A DNA stretch of 14,076 nt from Clostridiales bacterium UBA4696 (GTDB lineage Bacteria; Bacillota; Clostridia; Oscillospirales; Oscillospiraceae). The notes beneath the pieces were generated by a model. It searched no databases. It was not told where the DNA came from and saw only the letters and a program-made list of their open reading frames with translations. The stretch is from the NCBI GenBank assembly GCA_002404795.1, contig DHKK01000050.1, positions 2,821-16,896 of the forward strand, written 5' to 3'. Below are positions 7,108-13,596 of this stretch, piece by piece. Position 1 is the first letter of the stretch. The number at the start of each line of letters is the position of its first letter. The translations under genes and the position numbers were made by a program.

Positions 7108-7136
7108 TTGCTTTTTGTCTGCCGAACGAGTAGAAT
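7108..7136 (+). promoter_or_regulatory. Candidate promoter of the P-type ATPase-like gene
   Basis: -35 TTGCTT (7108-7113), a 17-base spacer and -10 TAGAAT (7131-7136) sit directly before the GAGGTGA ribosome site. The -10 matches consensus at five positions and the -35 at three, so this looks weaker than the divergent pepF promoter. Confidence 0.45.
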
Positions 7137-7157
7137 GGGAAAAAATGAGGTGATCGT

Positions 7158-8633
7158 GTGAAGAAAAAAGCAATTGTCATCTGCTGGATCAGCACCGCCC
7201 TGGCGTCGCTGGCCCTCTGCCTGACCTGCGGCCTGCCGCTGTCCGCAGGGATCCCGCCGATGCTGCTCCAGTGGCTCATTCTGCCGCTGCTGGCGCTGCT
7301 CGCCGCCGCCGTGCAGGCAGGGCGTCTGCTTGCCGGGCTGCGCGCGGCGCTGGCAGGGAAGCCGGACGGACGACTGTTCTGCCTGCTGGCAGCCGTAGGA
7401 GCGCTCGCGCTGGCTGCGCTCGGCAAAGGCGGCAGCAGCGCCGCAGCGGTCGCACTGCTGCTCTGCATGGATGCATGGCTGGAGCAGCTGCAGGCGCGTG
7501 TGGACGGAGAACTGCCCGGCACGCGTTTGCCGTCGACCGGCGTGAGGCTTTGGTTTTGGGGCTTTTTGCTCGCGGCAGTGTGCGCGGCGGTCGTCTGGGG
7601 GGGCCTCGGCGCGGCGGCAGACCGGATCGTCTGCCGCGCAGTCGGCATTCTGGCCGTCGGCGCGCTGTGCCCGTTTTCGCTGATCGCGGCATGTACCGCA
7701 CGGCGGGCCGTGCGGACCGGTAAGGTCCCGGTCCGGGATGTACAGGTGATCTTGGTGCTCGGAGAAGCGGATACCATCCTGCTCGAGCCGGAGCGGCTTC
7801 TGACCGGTGCGCCGTCAGTGAGCGATATCCGTCCGGCCGGGATGGAGGAAGGGCAGTTCCTGGCCCTCGCCGCGTCGATTTTGCAGGGAAGCGGCGACGG
7901 ACAGGCCGCCTGTATCCGGGCACTGGCCGAGGACCGGGGACTTGCGCTGCGCCCGGCAGCGCAGGCGGATGCAGCCGGAGCTGTGATCGACGGCAAGCAT
8001 TATCTTGCCGGGACGGAGGAGCAGCTGCGGCGCGCCGGGATCCTGGTGCCGCGGGCCGATGAGCTGGCGCTCAGCGGAAAATCGGAGCTCTGCTTCGGCA
8101 TGGAGGGCGGACTGTATCTCGGGCGGATCGCCCTGCAGCGCCCAATCTGCGCGGACGCGCAGGAAACTGTACAGGCGCTCTTAGCACAGGGGCTTTCCAT
8201 CGTTCTTCCGGCAGGGCGGGAGCCGCTGCTGACCCGCCAGCTGGCGGCGCGGGTCGGTGCGTCTGCCGCGGAGCAGGGGGAGACAGCGGCGGCATGGCAG
8301 GAGCTTAAAAAGCAGGGCAGACCTGCGCTGCTGTGCGCAGGCACACCCTGCGCCGGGATGGAAGGATCGGGACCGGTCTTAACGCTGGAAACGCTGGCAG
8401 ACGCGCCGGCGGTCTTTCGCGTCTGCCGCCGCGCGGTACGCAGCAGCAGAATGCTGACCGGCGCGGCTGCGGCGCTCGCCGTGCTGCTGGCGGGCTGTGC
8501 GGGCGGCGTCTTCGCCCCGGCGGCCGATCTCGGCGGCGAGCCGCTGCTCTGCGCGCTGCTGGGGCTGGCCGTGACCGGGCTGGCGGTCCTTCCGGCCATG
8601 GCCGGGACGCCGAAGCCGACCAAAACAGAATAA
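7158..8633 (+). CDS. P1B-type ATPase-derived membrane pseudoenzyme
   Basis: 491 residues from GTG 7158 (GAGGTGA at 7147-7153). The architecture follows P1B metal pumps. Hydrophobic helices lie at about 5-30, 35-58, 73-103, 130-152 and 157-182. A soluble P/N-like region spans about 190-430. Two helices follow at about 433-455 and 462-484. Alignable stretches include DTILLEPERLLTGAPSVSDI (residues 205-224), which corresponds to DTVVFDKTGTLT. Key motifs are degenerate: CPC is CPF (171-173), DKTGT is EPERL (210-214, phospho-Asp replaced by Glu), SEHP is SGDG, TGD is PAG (351-353), and GDGxND is AGTPCA (394-399). The ~110-residue actuator domain between M2 and M3 is missing. It therefore cannot pump by the P-type mechanism. 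A role as membrane regulator, scaffold or metal sensor is possible but unproven. Homology is my visual alignment. Confidence 0.7.
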   Translation: MKKKAIVICWISTALASLALCLTCGLPLSAGIPPMLLQWLILPLLALLAAAVQAGRLLAGLRAALAGKPDGRLFCLLAAVGALALAALGKGGSSAAAVALLLCMDAWLEQLQARVDGELPGTRLPSTGVRLWFWGFLLAAVCAAVVWGGLGAAADRIVCRAVGILAVGALCPFSLIAACTARRAVRTGKVPVRDVQVILVLGEADTILLEPERLLTGAPSVSDIRPAGMEEGQFLALAASILQGSGDGQAACIRALAEDRGLALRPAAQADAAGAVIDGKHYLAGTEEQLRRAGILVPRADELALSGKSELCFGMEGGLYLGRIALQRPICADAQETVQALLAQGLSIVLPAGREPLLTRQLAARVGASAAEQGETAAAWQELKKQGRPALLCAGTPCAGMEGSGPVLTLETLADAPAVFRVCRRAVRSSRMLTGAAAALAVLLAGCAGGVFAPAADLGGEPLLCALLGLAVTGLAVLPAMAGTPKPTKTE

Positions 8634-8643
8634 ACGATAAGCG

Positions 8644-8670
8644 AACGCGCAGGGCATCGCCCTGCGCGTT
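8644..8670 (+). terminator. Intrinsic terminator after the P-type ATPase-like gene
   Basis: AACGCGCAGGGC (8644-8655) pairs perfectly with GCCCTGCGCGTT (8659-8670) around an ATC loop and is followed by TTATGTCCTT, giving a TTTT run at 8669-8672. The convergent DUF4317 gene ends at 8679, so the stem probably also limits read-through from that side, although with few T bases there. Confidence 0.85.
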
Positions 8671-8678
8671 TTATGTCC

Positions 8679-9809
8679 TTATGCGTCCTCCGCCAGATCG
8701 ATGCCGTTGAGCTCGACGCCCTTGTCCGCCTTAATGAGCAGATACCGGACGCCGCCGATCGTGCGCGTCTCCACAAGGTCCGGCCGCTCCGGATTGACCG
8801 TGATCGACACGTCCGGCGTCTTGAGCACGCACTTTTTCACGTCGATCAGATTCCGGGGATTGAGCACCGCGCCGCCGCCGAAGGACTCGTCAAACTGCGC
8901 GCCGAACTGCATCCGCTTATCCTCCGACACGCCACAGCTTTCCAGCACGTCCTTGAGCTCGTCGCCACTGACGACCAGAGGATCGTCTGTTTTGGTCTCC
9001 TGCCAGGCGTCAATCCGGTCCTTGAGCTCCTGCCGGACCTGCTGCACAACGGCCAGCGAGCATTCCTCATCCAGTGCATTGCGCAGCACGCCGCCGAAGG
9101 TGTCGCGCTGCTCGTCCGCCGGCATCGGCGGCTGGAGGTGGAACAGCGCGTCGATGAGCGGTTGATTGTCCGCGCCGGAGGAGTGGGTATAGAACAGGCA
9201 GTTGTAAAGATTGGTCCGCCGTCCGTCAAAGGCAGGGAACAGAAAGCCCATCTCCGGCATCCCGGCCGCCCAGCCGGCGGAGCGGTTATGGAAGGTCTTC
9301 TCCTCCGCGATATAGCTCAGCAGCTCCTTGCCGGGCTTCACAGGGCAGATGGCGCAGACGAAGTAGGAGAAGACCTCACTGCTGTCTTCAAGTCTGGCGC
9401 CGTCCTTGGCCTTGAAGGGGACGTCGTAGCGCTCGTGCGCCAGCAGGATGAGGAAGTTTTCCTCAAAGCTGACTGCGCCGATGATCGCCTGGAACAGCTG
9501 CTGCCGGGCCTGTTCGTCGTCCAGCGCGGTCTCGCGCAAACGCATGAGCAGGCGGTGCTCGTCGGAATCGGCGACCTGCTTTGTGCTAAAGGACAGATCG
9601 AGCAGATTCCTGTCCGGCGTGCCGGACAGAGCCCGGCGGAAGATCGCCAGATATTTTTCCTTGTCCTCCTCCGCCATCAGGCCGAACGGCTCGCGGAATG
9701 TGGACAAAACTTCACCGCCGGAGGCGACATAGCAGCCGTAGACGGCAGTCAGATTGGTGCGGTCAGGCTTCACACGGCGCCGCAGCTCGCCGATCTCTTT
9801 GTTGGTCAT
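8679..9809 (-). CDS. DUF4317 family protein
   Basis: 376 residues. The opening MTNKEIGELRRRVKPDRTNL followed by an early GCYV (about residues 25-28), then FREPFG and LSGTPDRNLLDL, is the pattern I know from DUF4317 (Pfam), a Firmicutes family of about 370-400 residues found mostly in clostridia. No catalytic motif, signal peptide or membrane helix is visible, so a soluble cytoplasmic protein is likely. Function is unknown. The start is the ATG at 9807-9809, with AAGGAG 9 bases upstream and a plausible promoter behind it. It is a monocistronic gene divergent from the LURP-one-like gene; that neighbourhood gives no functional hint. Confidence 0.88.
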   Translation of the reverse strand: MTNKEIGELRRRVKPDRTNLTAVYGCYVASGGEVLSTFREPFGLMAEEDKEKYLAIFRRALSGTPDRNLLDLSFSTKQVADSDEHRLLMRLRETALDDEQARQQLFQAIIGAVSFEENFLILLAHERYDVPFKAKDGARLEDSSEVFSYFVCAICPVKPGKELLSYIAEEKTFHNRSAGWAAGMPEMGFLFPAFDGRRTNLYNCLFYTHSSGADNQPLIDALFHLQPPMPADEQRDTFGGVLRNALDEECSLAVVQQVRQELKDRIDAWQETKTDDPLVVSGDELKDVLESCGVSEDKRMQFGAQFDESFGGGAVLNPRNLIDVKKCVLKTPDVSITVNPERPDLVETRTIGGVRYLLIKADKGVELNGIDLAEDA

Positions 9810-9841
9810 GGAAAAAGACTCCTTGTGCTGAAAGTTCTAAT

Positions 9842-9870
9842 AGTATATCATAGATGCAGAGACTTTTCCA
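9842..9870 (-). promoter_or_regulatory. Candidate promoter of the DUF4317 gene
   Basis: On the minus strand -35 TGGAAA (complement of 9865-9870), a 17-base spacer and -10 TATACT (complement of 9842-9847) lie about 32 bases before the start codon. The -10 matches consensus at five of six positions. No comparably good site reads toward the divergent gene at 9925. Confidence 0.6.
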
Positions 9871-9924
9871 GCCGGAACCTTTTCCTGTCCGGCGCGTCAA
9901 ATAAAACAGAAAGGGGAGAACACA

Positions 9925-10392
9925 ATGACTTTTTATCTGAAAGAAGAATTTCTGTCGTTTGACCATTTTGATATCTGGGACGAGCAGGATCAGCTCGTCT
10001 ACAGCGCAGACCGCGAGTTTTTTACCTTCGGCAAAAAGCTCAACGTTGAGGACGCTTCCGGGCGGCAGGTCGCCGCGATCCAGCATGTGCCGTTTTCCAT
10101 TCCGTGTACCTACGTGCTGAGCGTCGATGGGCAGGATCACGATCTGACGCGGCATTTTGCCCTCTTTTCCCGCAGCTACAGTCTGGATGTGCTGGGCTGG
10201 GAGATCGAAGGCGATTTCATGAGTCTGGAATACGCGATCACGAAAAACGGCGCGACCGTGGCGTCGATCCAGCGCGAATTTCTGACGCTCGGCAGCCGCT
10301 ACGCCCTTGAGGTCTCAGACCCGCAGGACGCCCTGCTCGCTCTCTGCGTCGTCCTCGCCATCGACTGCTGCGACGAGGAACACAGCGGCTGA
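9925..10392 (+). CDS. LURP-one-related / YxjI-like (LOR) protein
   Basis: 155 residues. Alternating beta-rich segments such as FDIWDEQDQLVYSAD, FFTFGKKLNVED, ALEVSD and a final hydrophobic helix (DALLALCVVLAIDCC, about 134-148) fit the LURP-one-related fold, a Tubby-like beta barrel around a central C-terminal helix, as in B. subtilis YxjI. In this family lipid or membrane association is suspected but no general function is established. The start is the ATG at 9925, with AGGGGAG at 9912-9918. It is a single gene ending in a bidirectional terminator. Confidence 0.82.
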   Translation: MTFYLKEEFLSFDHFDIWDEQDQLVYSADREFFTFGKKLNVEDASGRQVAAIQHVPFSIPCTYVLSVDGQDHDLTRHFALFSRSYSLDVLGWEIEGDFMSLEYAITKNGATVASIQREFLTLGSRYALEVSDPQDALLALCVVLAIDCCDEEHSG

Positions 10393-10408
10393 AACAAAAC
10401 GATGAAAA

Positions 10409-10438
10409 CAGGGACTGCTTCTTCCGAAGCGGTCCCTG
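10409..10438. terminator. Bidirectional terminator between LOR gene and araB
   Basis: CAGGGACTGCTTC (10409-10421) pairs with GAAGCGGTCCCTG (10426-10438), with one T-G wobble, around a TTCC loop. The plus strand continues CTTTTCT and the minus strand continues TTTTCATC, so it suits both converging genes. Confidence 0.85.
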
Positions 10439-10454
10439 CTTTTCTATGGATGCC

Positions 10455-11972
10455 TCAGTCCGGGAAGGAGGAGGCGTCGGTTTTCCGGCAAAGCTCGCAG
10501 TAGCGCTGGTATTTCTGTGCGTGATAGGCTGCGGCATTCGGATCTGGCTGATATACCGTCCGGCAGGGGCGGCAGATGGCGGCTTGGGCCTGCTCGACGC
10601 TGGGGTAGAGCCCAGCTCCCACGCTGGCGTAGATCGCTGCGCCCAGCGCGCAGGTCTGTGAGACCGGACTGACGGTGATCGGCCGCTGCAGCACGTCGCT
10701 GAGCGTCTGCATGACGAAGGGGGATTTCTGCGCGATCCCGCCGACGGCGACGATCCGGTCGATTCGGATCCCGTGCTCCGTCAGTCCCGTCACGATCCGC
10801 CGCTGGCCGTAGGCCGTTGCCTCGATCAGTGCGCGGTAGAGTGCCGGTGCGCTGACACCGAGGTCCAGTCCGCAGACCGCGCTGCTGGCCTGATCGTTGT
10901 TGTACGGATACCGGCGGCCATTGAACCAGTCGAGCGCGACGAGCTCCGGCTGCGGCGGTAGCGCCTTTGCAGCCTGTTCCAGCAGCGGCAGGAGCTGTTG
11001 ACTAGCCTGCTGCGCAAGGGCGTTTTGCTGCTCCTGCGGCAGGCCGCTTCCGGCGAGCAGACTCTCGAGCGGCCAGAGCAGCAGCCGTTTGAGCCAGGCG
11101 TAGGTGTCGCCGAAGGCCGACTGGCTCGTCTCAATGCCGACATAGCCGGGGAGAATGCTGTTTTCGGCCTGACCGGCCAGCTCCGCAAAGCCCGTGCCGC
11201 GCAGAGCATCCGCGCGCTCGACCATCATGTTGACGGCGGACGTGCCGATGTTTACGACCATCGTGCCCGCGCACACGCCTGCGCCGACCGCGCCCGCATG
11301 CGCGTCGAACGAGCCGCCGCAGATCAGTGTCTGCGCCGGAAGATGCAGACGCTGTGCCCACTCCGGCGTGATCGTGCCGACCACGGCCGTGCAGGGCTCC
11401 GGCGGCTGGATGAACGTGTCATGGACCTGTGCCAGATACGGATCGAGCTGCGCCAGCTGTTCCTTTGCAGGCAGACCGCCCCAGGCGCTGTGCCAGTAGG
11501 CCTTGTGTCCGGCTGCGCAGGCACAGCGGTAGGCACGCTCCGGCTGTGTGTGCCCGGCCAGCAGATTCGCCATCCAGTCGCAGTGCTCGACCCAGGTGTA
11601 AGCCGCTGCGCGCACTGCCGGATCCTGCTGGATGGTATGCAGGATCTTTGCCCAATACCATTCCGAGGAATACGGCCCCTGATAGACCGTATAGTCCGGT
11701 GTCCCGGCCGAGAAGCAGGCCGTGATCTCCGCAGCCTCCGTACCGGCAGTGTGATCCTTCCAGAGATGGAACATGGCGTTCGGGTTTTCCTCAAAGCCGG
11801 GCAGCAACGCCAGCGGTGTGCCCGCCCGGTCGACAGGGCAGGGCGTCGAGCCGGTCGTGTCGATCGACAGTGCCGCAATGCGGCTGCTGACAGCCTCTCC
11901 GGCTGCTGCGCAGGCCTCCGTCACGCAGGCGCAGAGCGCCTCGAGATAGTCCTGCGGGTGCTGGCGGAACTG
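10455..11972 (-). CDS. araB: L-ribulokinase, N-terminally truncated at a junction
   Basis: An FGGY-family kinase that phosphorylates L-ribulose to L-ribulose-5-phosphate in arabinose catabolism. The match to the E. coli AraB type is close: QFRQHPQDYLE at the broken end, DTTGSTPCPVD, FEENPNAMFHLWKDHTA, AGHKAYWHSAWGGLP, GGSFDAHAGAVGAG (catalytic Asp in FDAH), QSAFGDTYAWLKRLLLWPLE, ALDWFNGRRYP and AVGGIAQK. Homology runs in frame to the codon at 11970-11972, equivalent to about residue 49 of E. coli AraB. Upstream the frame meets a TAA after a few unrelated codons. The first ~48 residues, with the phosphate-1 loop (GLDFGS in E. coli) and the promoter, are missing, so the piece cannot be active as it stands. 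The GTG at 11924 is not a credible start. No araA or araD is in the window. Confidence 0.9.
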   Translation of the reverse strand, partial: QFRQHPQDYLEALCACVTEACAAAGEAVSSRIAALSIDTTGSTPCPVDRAGTPLALLPGFEENPNAMFHLWKDHTAGTEAAEITACFSAGTPDYTVYQGPYSSEWYWAKILHTIQQDPAVRAAAYTWVEHCDWMANLLAGHTQPERAYRCACAAGHKAYWHSAWGGLPAKEQLAQLDPYLAQVHDTFIQPPEPCTAVVGTITPEWAQRLHLPAQTLICGGSFDAHAGAVGAGVCAGTMVVNIGTSAVNMMVERADALRGTGFAELAGQAENSILPGYVGIETSQSAFGDTYAWLKRLLLWPLESLLAGSGLPQEQQNALAQQASQQLLPLLEQAAKALPPQPELVALDWFNGRRYPYNNDQASSAVCGLDLGVSAPALYRALIEATAYGQRRIVTGLTEHGIRIDRIVAVGGIAQKSPFVMQTLSDVLQRPITVSPVSQTCALGAAIYASVGAGLYPSVEQAQAAICRPCRTVYQPDPNAAAYHAQKYQRYCELCRKTDASSFPD

Positions 11973-11985
11973 TCGGATACGATGG
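11965..11985. other. Junction joining araB to a foreign alcohol dehydrogenase
   Basis: Minus-strand AraB homology stops at about 11972, and plus-strand alcohol dehydrogenase homology begins at about 11978 (YDGDF). Two head-truncated genes of different pathways thus meet within about 10 bases, with a change in base composition. No transposase, inverted repeat or duplicated target is visible at the joint. It is either an illegitimate recombination joint or an assembly chimera. Confidence 0.75.
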
Positions 11986-12817
11986 CGATTTTATGGATCT
12001 CTATCTGGGTAAGGCTGCGCCTGTCTCCTGCTTGAAGATCGGTGCAATCCTGACGATCCCTGGTGCAGGAAGCGAATCGAGTAACGGCTCTGTCATCACA
12101 AGCGTGTCTGAAGGCCTGAAGCGTTCGTGTGATACGGACCTTGCCAGACCGGTCTTTGCAATCATGGATCCGGAGCTGACAAAGACAGTTCCGATGTATC
12201 ATACGCTTGCTGGCGCATTTGACGCCATTGCACACGCGATGGAGCGCTATTTCACGAACACTGCGTTTGTCGATTTTGGCGATCGTATGACGGAAGGCGT
12301 TATGAAGTCCATGATGAAGTACATGAAGCTCATCAAGGAAGATCCCGAAAACTACGACTACCGTGCAGAGATCATGTGGGGCTGCAAGGCTGCGCAGGAT
12401 GATTTCATCGGTGTCGGCAGAGAACAGTGCTGGGAGAGCCATCTGCTGCAGCGTGATATCGGCTCGATCTGCATGGATTCCTCCCATGGTGCGGGTCTGG
12501 CTGTTGTTGTCCCGCATTGGATGCGGCATGTCTATAAAGTCAACGTGCCTCGTTTCGCTGAATGGGCGAACCGTGTCATGGACGTCGAGGTTAATACGTT
12601 TGACCTGGAAGCAACTGCACTGGAAGGCATTGACCGTCTGGCTGCATTTATCAAGGGTGTTGGCCTGCCGACCACACTGCGTGAACTCGGTGTATCCAGC
12701 AAGGATGATATCGAAGTTATGGCCAGCAAGGCCTACCCGGCTGGTACGGAAACACTTGGCGGTTTCTCGCTCATGACCAGAAAAGACTTTGTTGAGATCC
12801 TGACAGCAGCTTTCTAA
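11978..12817 (+). CDS. Iron-dependent alcohol dehydrogenase, N-terminally truncated
   Basis: About 279 residues remain of a family whose members have about 385. They start at YDGDF.DLYLGK, which in relatives follows the NAD(P)-binding GGGS..D region, so that region is lost. TIPGAGSESSNGSV follows. Numbering from ATG 11993, the metal ligands Asp77 and His81 (FDAIAHAMERYF), His150 (WESH) and His165 (SSHGAGLAVVVPH) are present. Arg154 stands where characterised members (FucO, YqhD, butanol dehydrogenases) have a second His four residues after the ligand, and spacing to the last ligand is one residue longer. It resembles the BDH/YqhD group that reduces aldehydes. With fucU 43 bases downstream, a role in lactaldehyde reduction during fucose breakdown is possible. 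ATG 11993 has no ribosome site. Confidence 0.85.
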   Translation, partial: YDGDFMDLYLGKAAPVSCLKIGAILTIPGAGSESSNGSVITSVSEGLKRSCDTDLARPVFAIMDPELTKTVPMYHTLAGAFDAIAHAMERYFTNTAFVDFGDRMTEGVMKSMMKYMKLIKEDPENYDYRAEIMWGCKAAQDDFIGVGREQCWESHLLQRDIGSICMDSSHGAGLAVVVPHWMRHVYKVNVPRFAEWANRVMDVEVNTFDLEATALEGIDRLAAFIKGVGLPTTLRELGVSSKDDIEVMASKAYPAGTETLGGFSLMTRKDFVEILTAAF

Positions 12818-12860
12818 GTAAACCTTCCTCATTATACTCTAATCTAAGGAGACTCTAATT

Positions 12861-13285
12861 ATGCTGAAAAAATTGCACCCCTGATTAGCCCGGAATTGAT
12901 CAAGGTCCTGATGGAAATGGGACATACGGATGAGATTGTGATCTGCGACGGCAATATGCCTGCCTGCACACTCGGAAAACGTGTTGTCCGTTTGGACGGC
13001 CACAACGTTCCTGAGATTCTCAAAGCGATCCTTGAACTCATGCCGCTGGATCCGACTGTTGAGCAGCCTGCTGCAATCTGCAGATGGGATGGCCCTGACG
13101 CTCCGATTTGGGACGAATATGCAAAGATCATCAGTGAGAGTGAAGAGGCTGACAAATTCCAGCATGGCCTCAAAATGCTTCCCCCTGCGGAATTCAACGC
13201 CGCAGTTGCGAACGCCTATTGCTTGATCACCACCTCTGAAAAGGCACTGGCTGCAAATATTATTCTGAGAAAAGGACTTATGTAA
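12861..13285 (+). pseudogene. fucU: L-fucose mutarotase (FucU/RbsD family), frameshifted at codon 4-5
   Basis: AAGGAG at 12846-12851 is 9 bases before ATG 12861. The frame from this ATG stops at a TGA after 7 codons. If the run of six A (12867-12872) had seven, the frame would read MLKKIAPLISPELIKVLMEM and stay open to the TAA at 13283-13285, giving 141 residues, the standard FucU length (E. coli 140). The catalytic-region MGH.DEI (His22 in corrected numbering) is present. FucU interconverts alpha- and beta-L-fucose in the cytoplasm. The C-terminal RFxFYERA segment, conserved in E. coli and human enzymes, is not recognisable here (LPPAEFNAAVANAY instead). The TTG at 12896 could only give an N-terminally shortened protein. 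The missing base may be a true mutation or a homopolymer sequencing error. Confidence 0.88.
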
Positions 13286-13307
13286 GCTTCTCGAATCGTA
13301 AACTTGT

Positions 13308-13345
13308 AAAACAGGCAGCAGAGCTGGGCCTCTGCTGCCTGTTTT
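13308..13345 (+). terminator. Intrinsic terminator after fucU
   Basis: A 16-bp stem (13308-13323 with 13330-13345) closes a CTGGGC loop. The right arm ends in GTTTT. It ends the alcohol dehydrogenase-fucU transcript. The A-run on the left arm would also give a T-run on the minus strand. Confidence 0.88.
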
Positions 13346-13360
13346 GAAATGGAGAACGAT

Positions 13361-13399
13361 ATGATTACAGGTATTCATCATATGATTACTTCCTATTAG
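13361..13399 (+). pseudogene. 12-codon stub, possible start of a glyoxalase/VOC gene
   Basis: GGAG (13351-13354) lies 6 bases before an ATG that reads MITGIHHMITSY and then TAG. MITGIHH is a very common opening of vicinal-oxygen-chelate (glyoxalase/bleomycin-resistance) proteins, in which the His is a metal ligand. Homology ends after seven codons, which suggests a gene cut near 13382-13395 by whatever joined the right-hand sequence. The 10-mer ATATGATTAC occurs at 13359-13368 and again at 13380-13389, exactly 21 bases apart. Twelve codons are too few for certainty. Confidence 0.3.
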
Positions 13400-13471
13400 G
13401 AACACTGTAAATACAAGGCTTTTCGGAGCCAACAAACCAGAAAAAATAATATTTGGTCTATCACATTACGT

Positions 13472-13507
13472 AAAAAGCCGTCCGGCATGAAAAACGGGCG
13501 GCTTTTT
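13472..13507. terminator. Bidirectional hairpin at the element boundary
   Basis: AAAAAGCCGTCCG (13472-13484) pairs with CGGGCGGCTTTTT (13495-13507), with one T-G wobble, around a 10-base loop, and both strands end in a T-run. No gene in the window ends just before it on the plus strand, so it may belong to a gene lost at the junction or may insulate the downstream operon. Confidence 0.8.
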
Positions 13508-13596
13508 TGCGTGGATAGACGGAAGGGAGGCACAAAAATAACTACAAAATTTTAGCGTTCAAATTTGTGCAACTTTAACGAAAAGGAGGATTGTAA

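Larger units (their letters stand above)
13286..13596. other. Gene-poor stretch: two terminators, a gene stub and an element boundary
   Basis: 311 bases without a full gene. In order they hold: the fucU terminator (13308-13345), a 12-codon ORF with a ribosome site (13361-13399), an unassigned stretch from about 13400 to 13470, a strong bidirectional hairpin (13472-13507), and an AT-rich leader with palindromes AAAATTTT (13546-13553) and CAAATTTG (13560-13567) before the AT-hook gene. I see no tRNA, recombinase gene or convincing att core. Confidence 0.6.

Noticed and set aside
7022..7996. 324-codon minus-strand open frame opposite the P-type ATPase-like gene
   Set aside because: It is Ser/Arg/Pro-rich nonsense typical of a reversed GC-rich coding region, and it would overlap the pepF promoter and start.
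8673..9962. 429-codon plus-strand open frame opposite the DUF4317 gene
   Set aside because: It is a shadow of a recognisable DUF4317 protein that has its own promoter and ribosome site.
11924..11972. GTG 11924 as a true start of ribulokinase
   Set aside because: AraB homology continues upstream in frame (QFRQHPQDYLEAL), so the gene is cut rather than short, and no ribosome site precedes the GTG.
11921..12832. 303-codon minus-strand open frame opposite the alcohol dehydrogenase, reaching into the junction
   Set aside because: No motif is present. The plus strand has clear metal-ligand motifs of the Fe-alcohol dehydrogenase family, and the frame differs from that of AraB.
13400..13435. Short GGCT...AGCC hairpin and a weak similarity between 13301-13316 and 13405-13418 as an attachment core
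   Set aside because: The arms are only 4 bp and the similarity is imperfect. There is no second att copy in the window to compare with.
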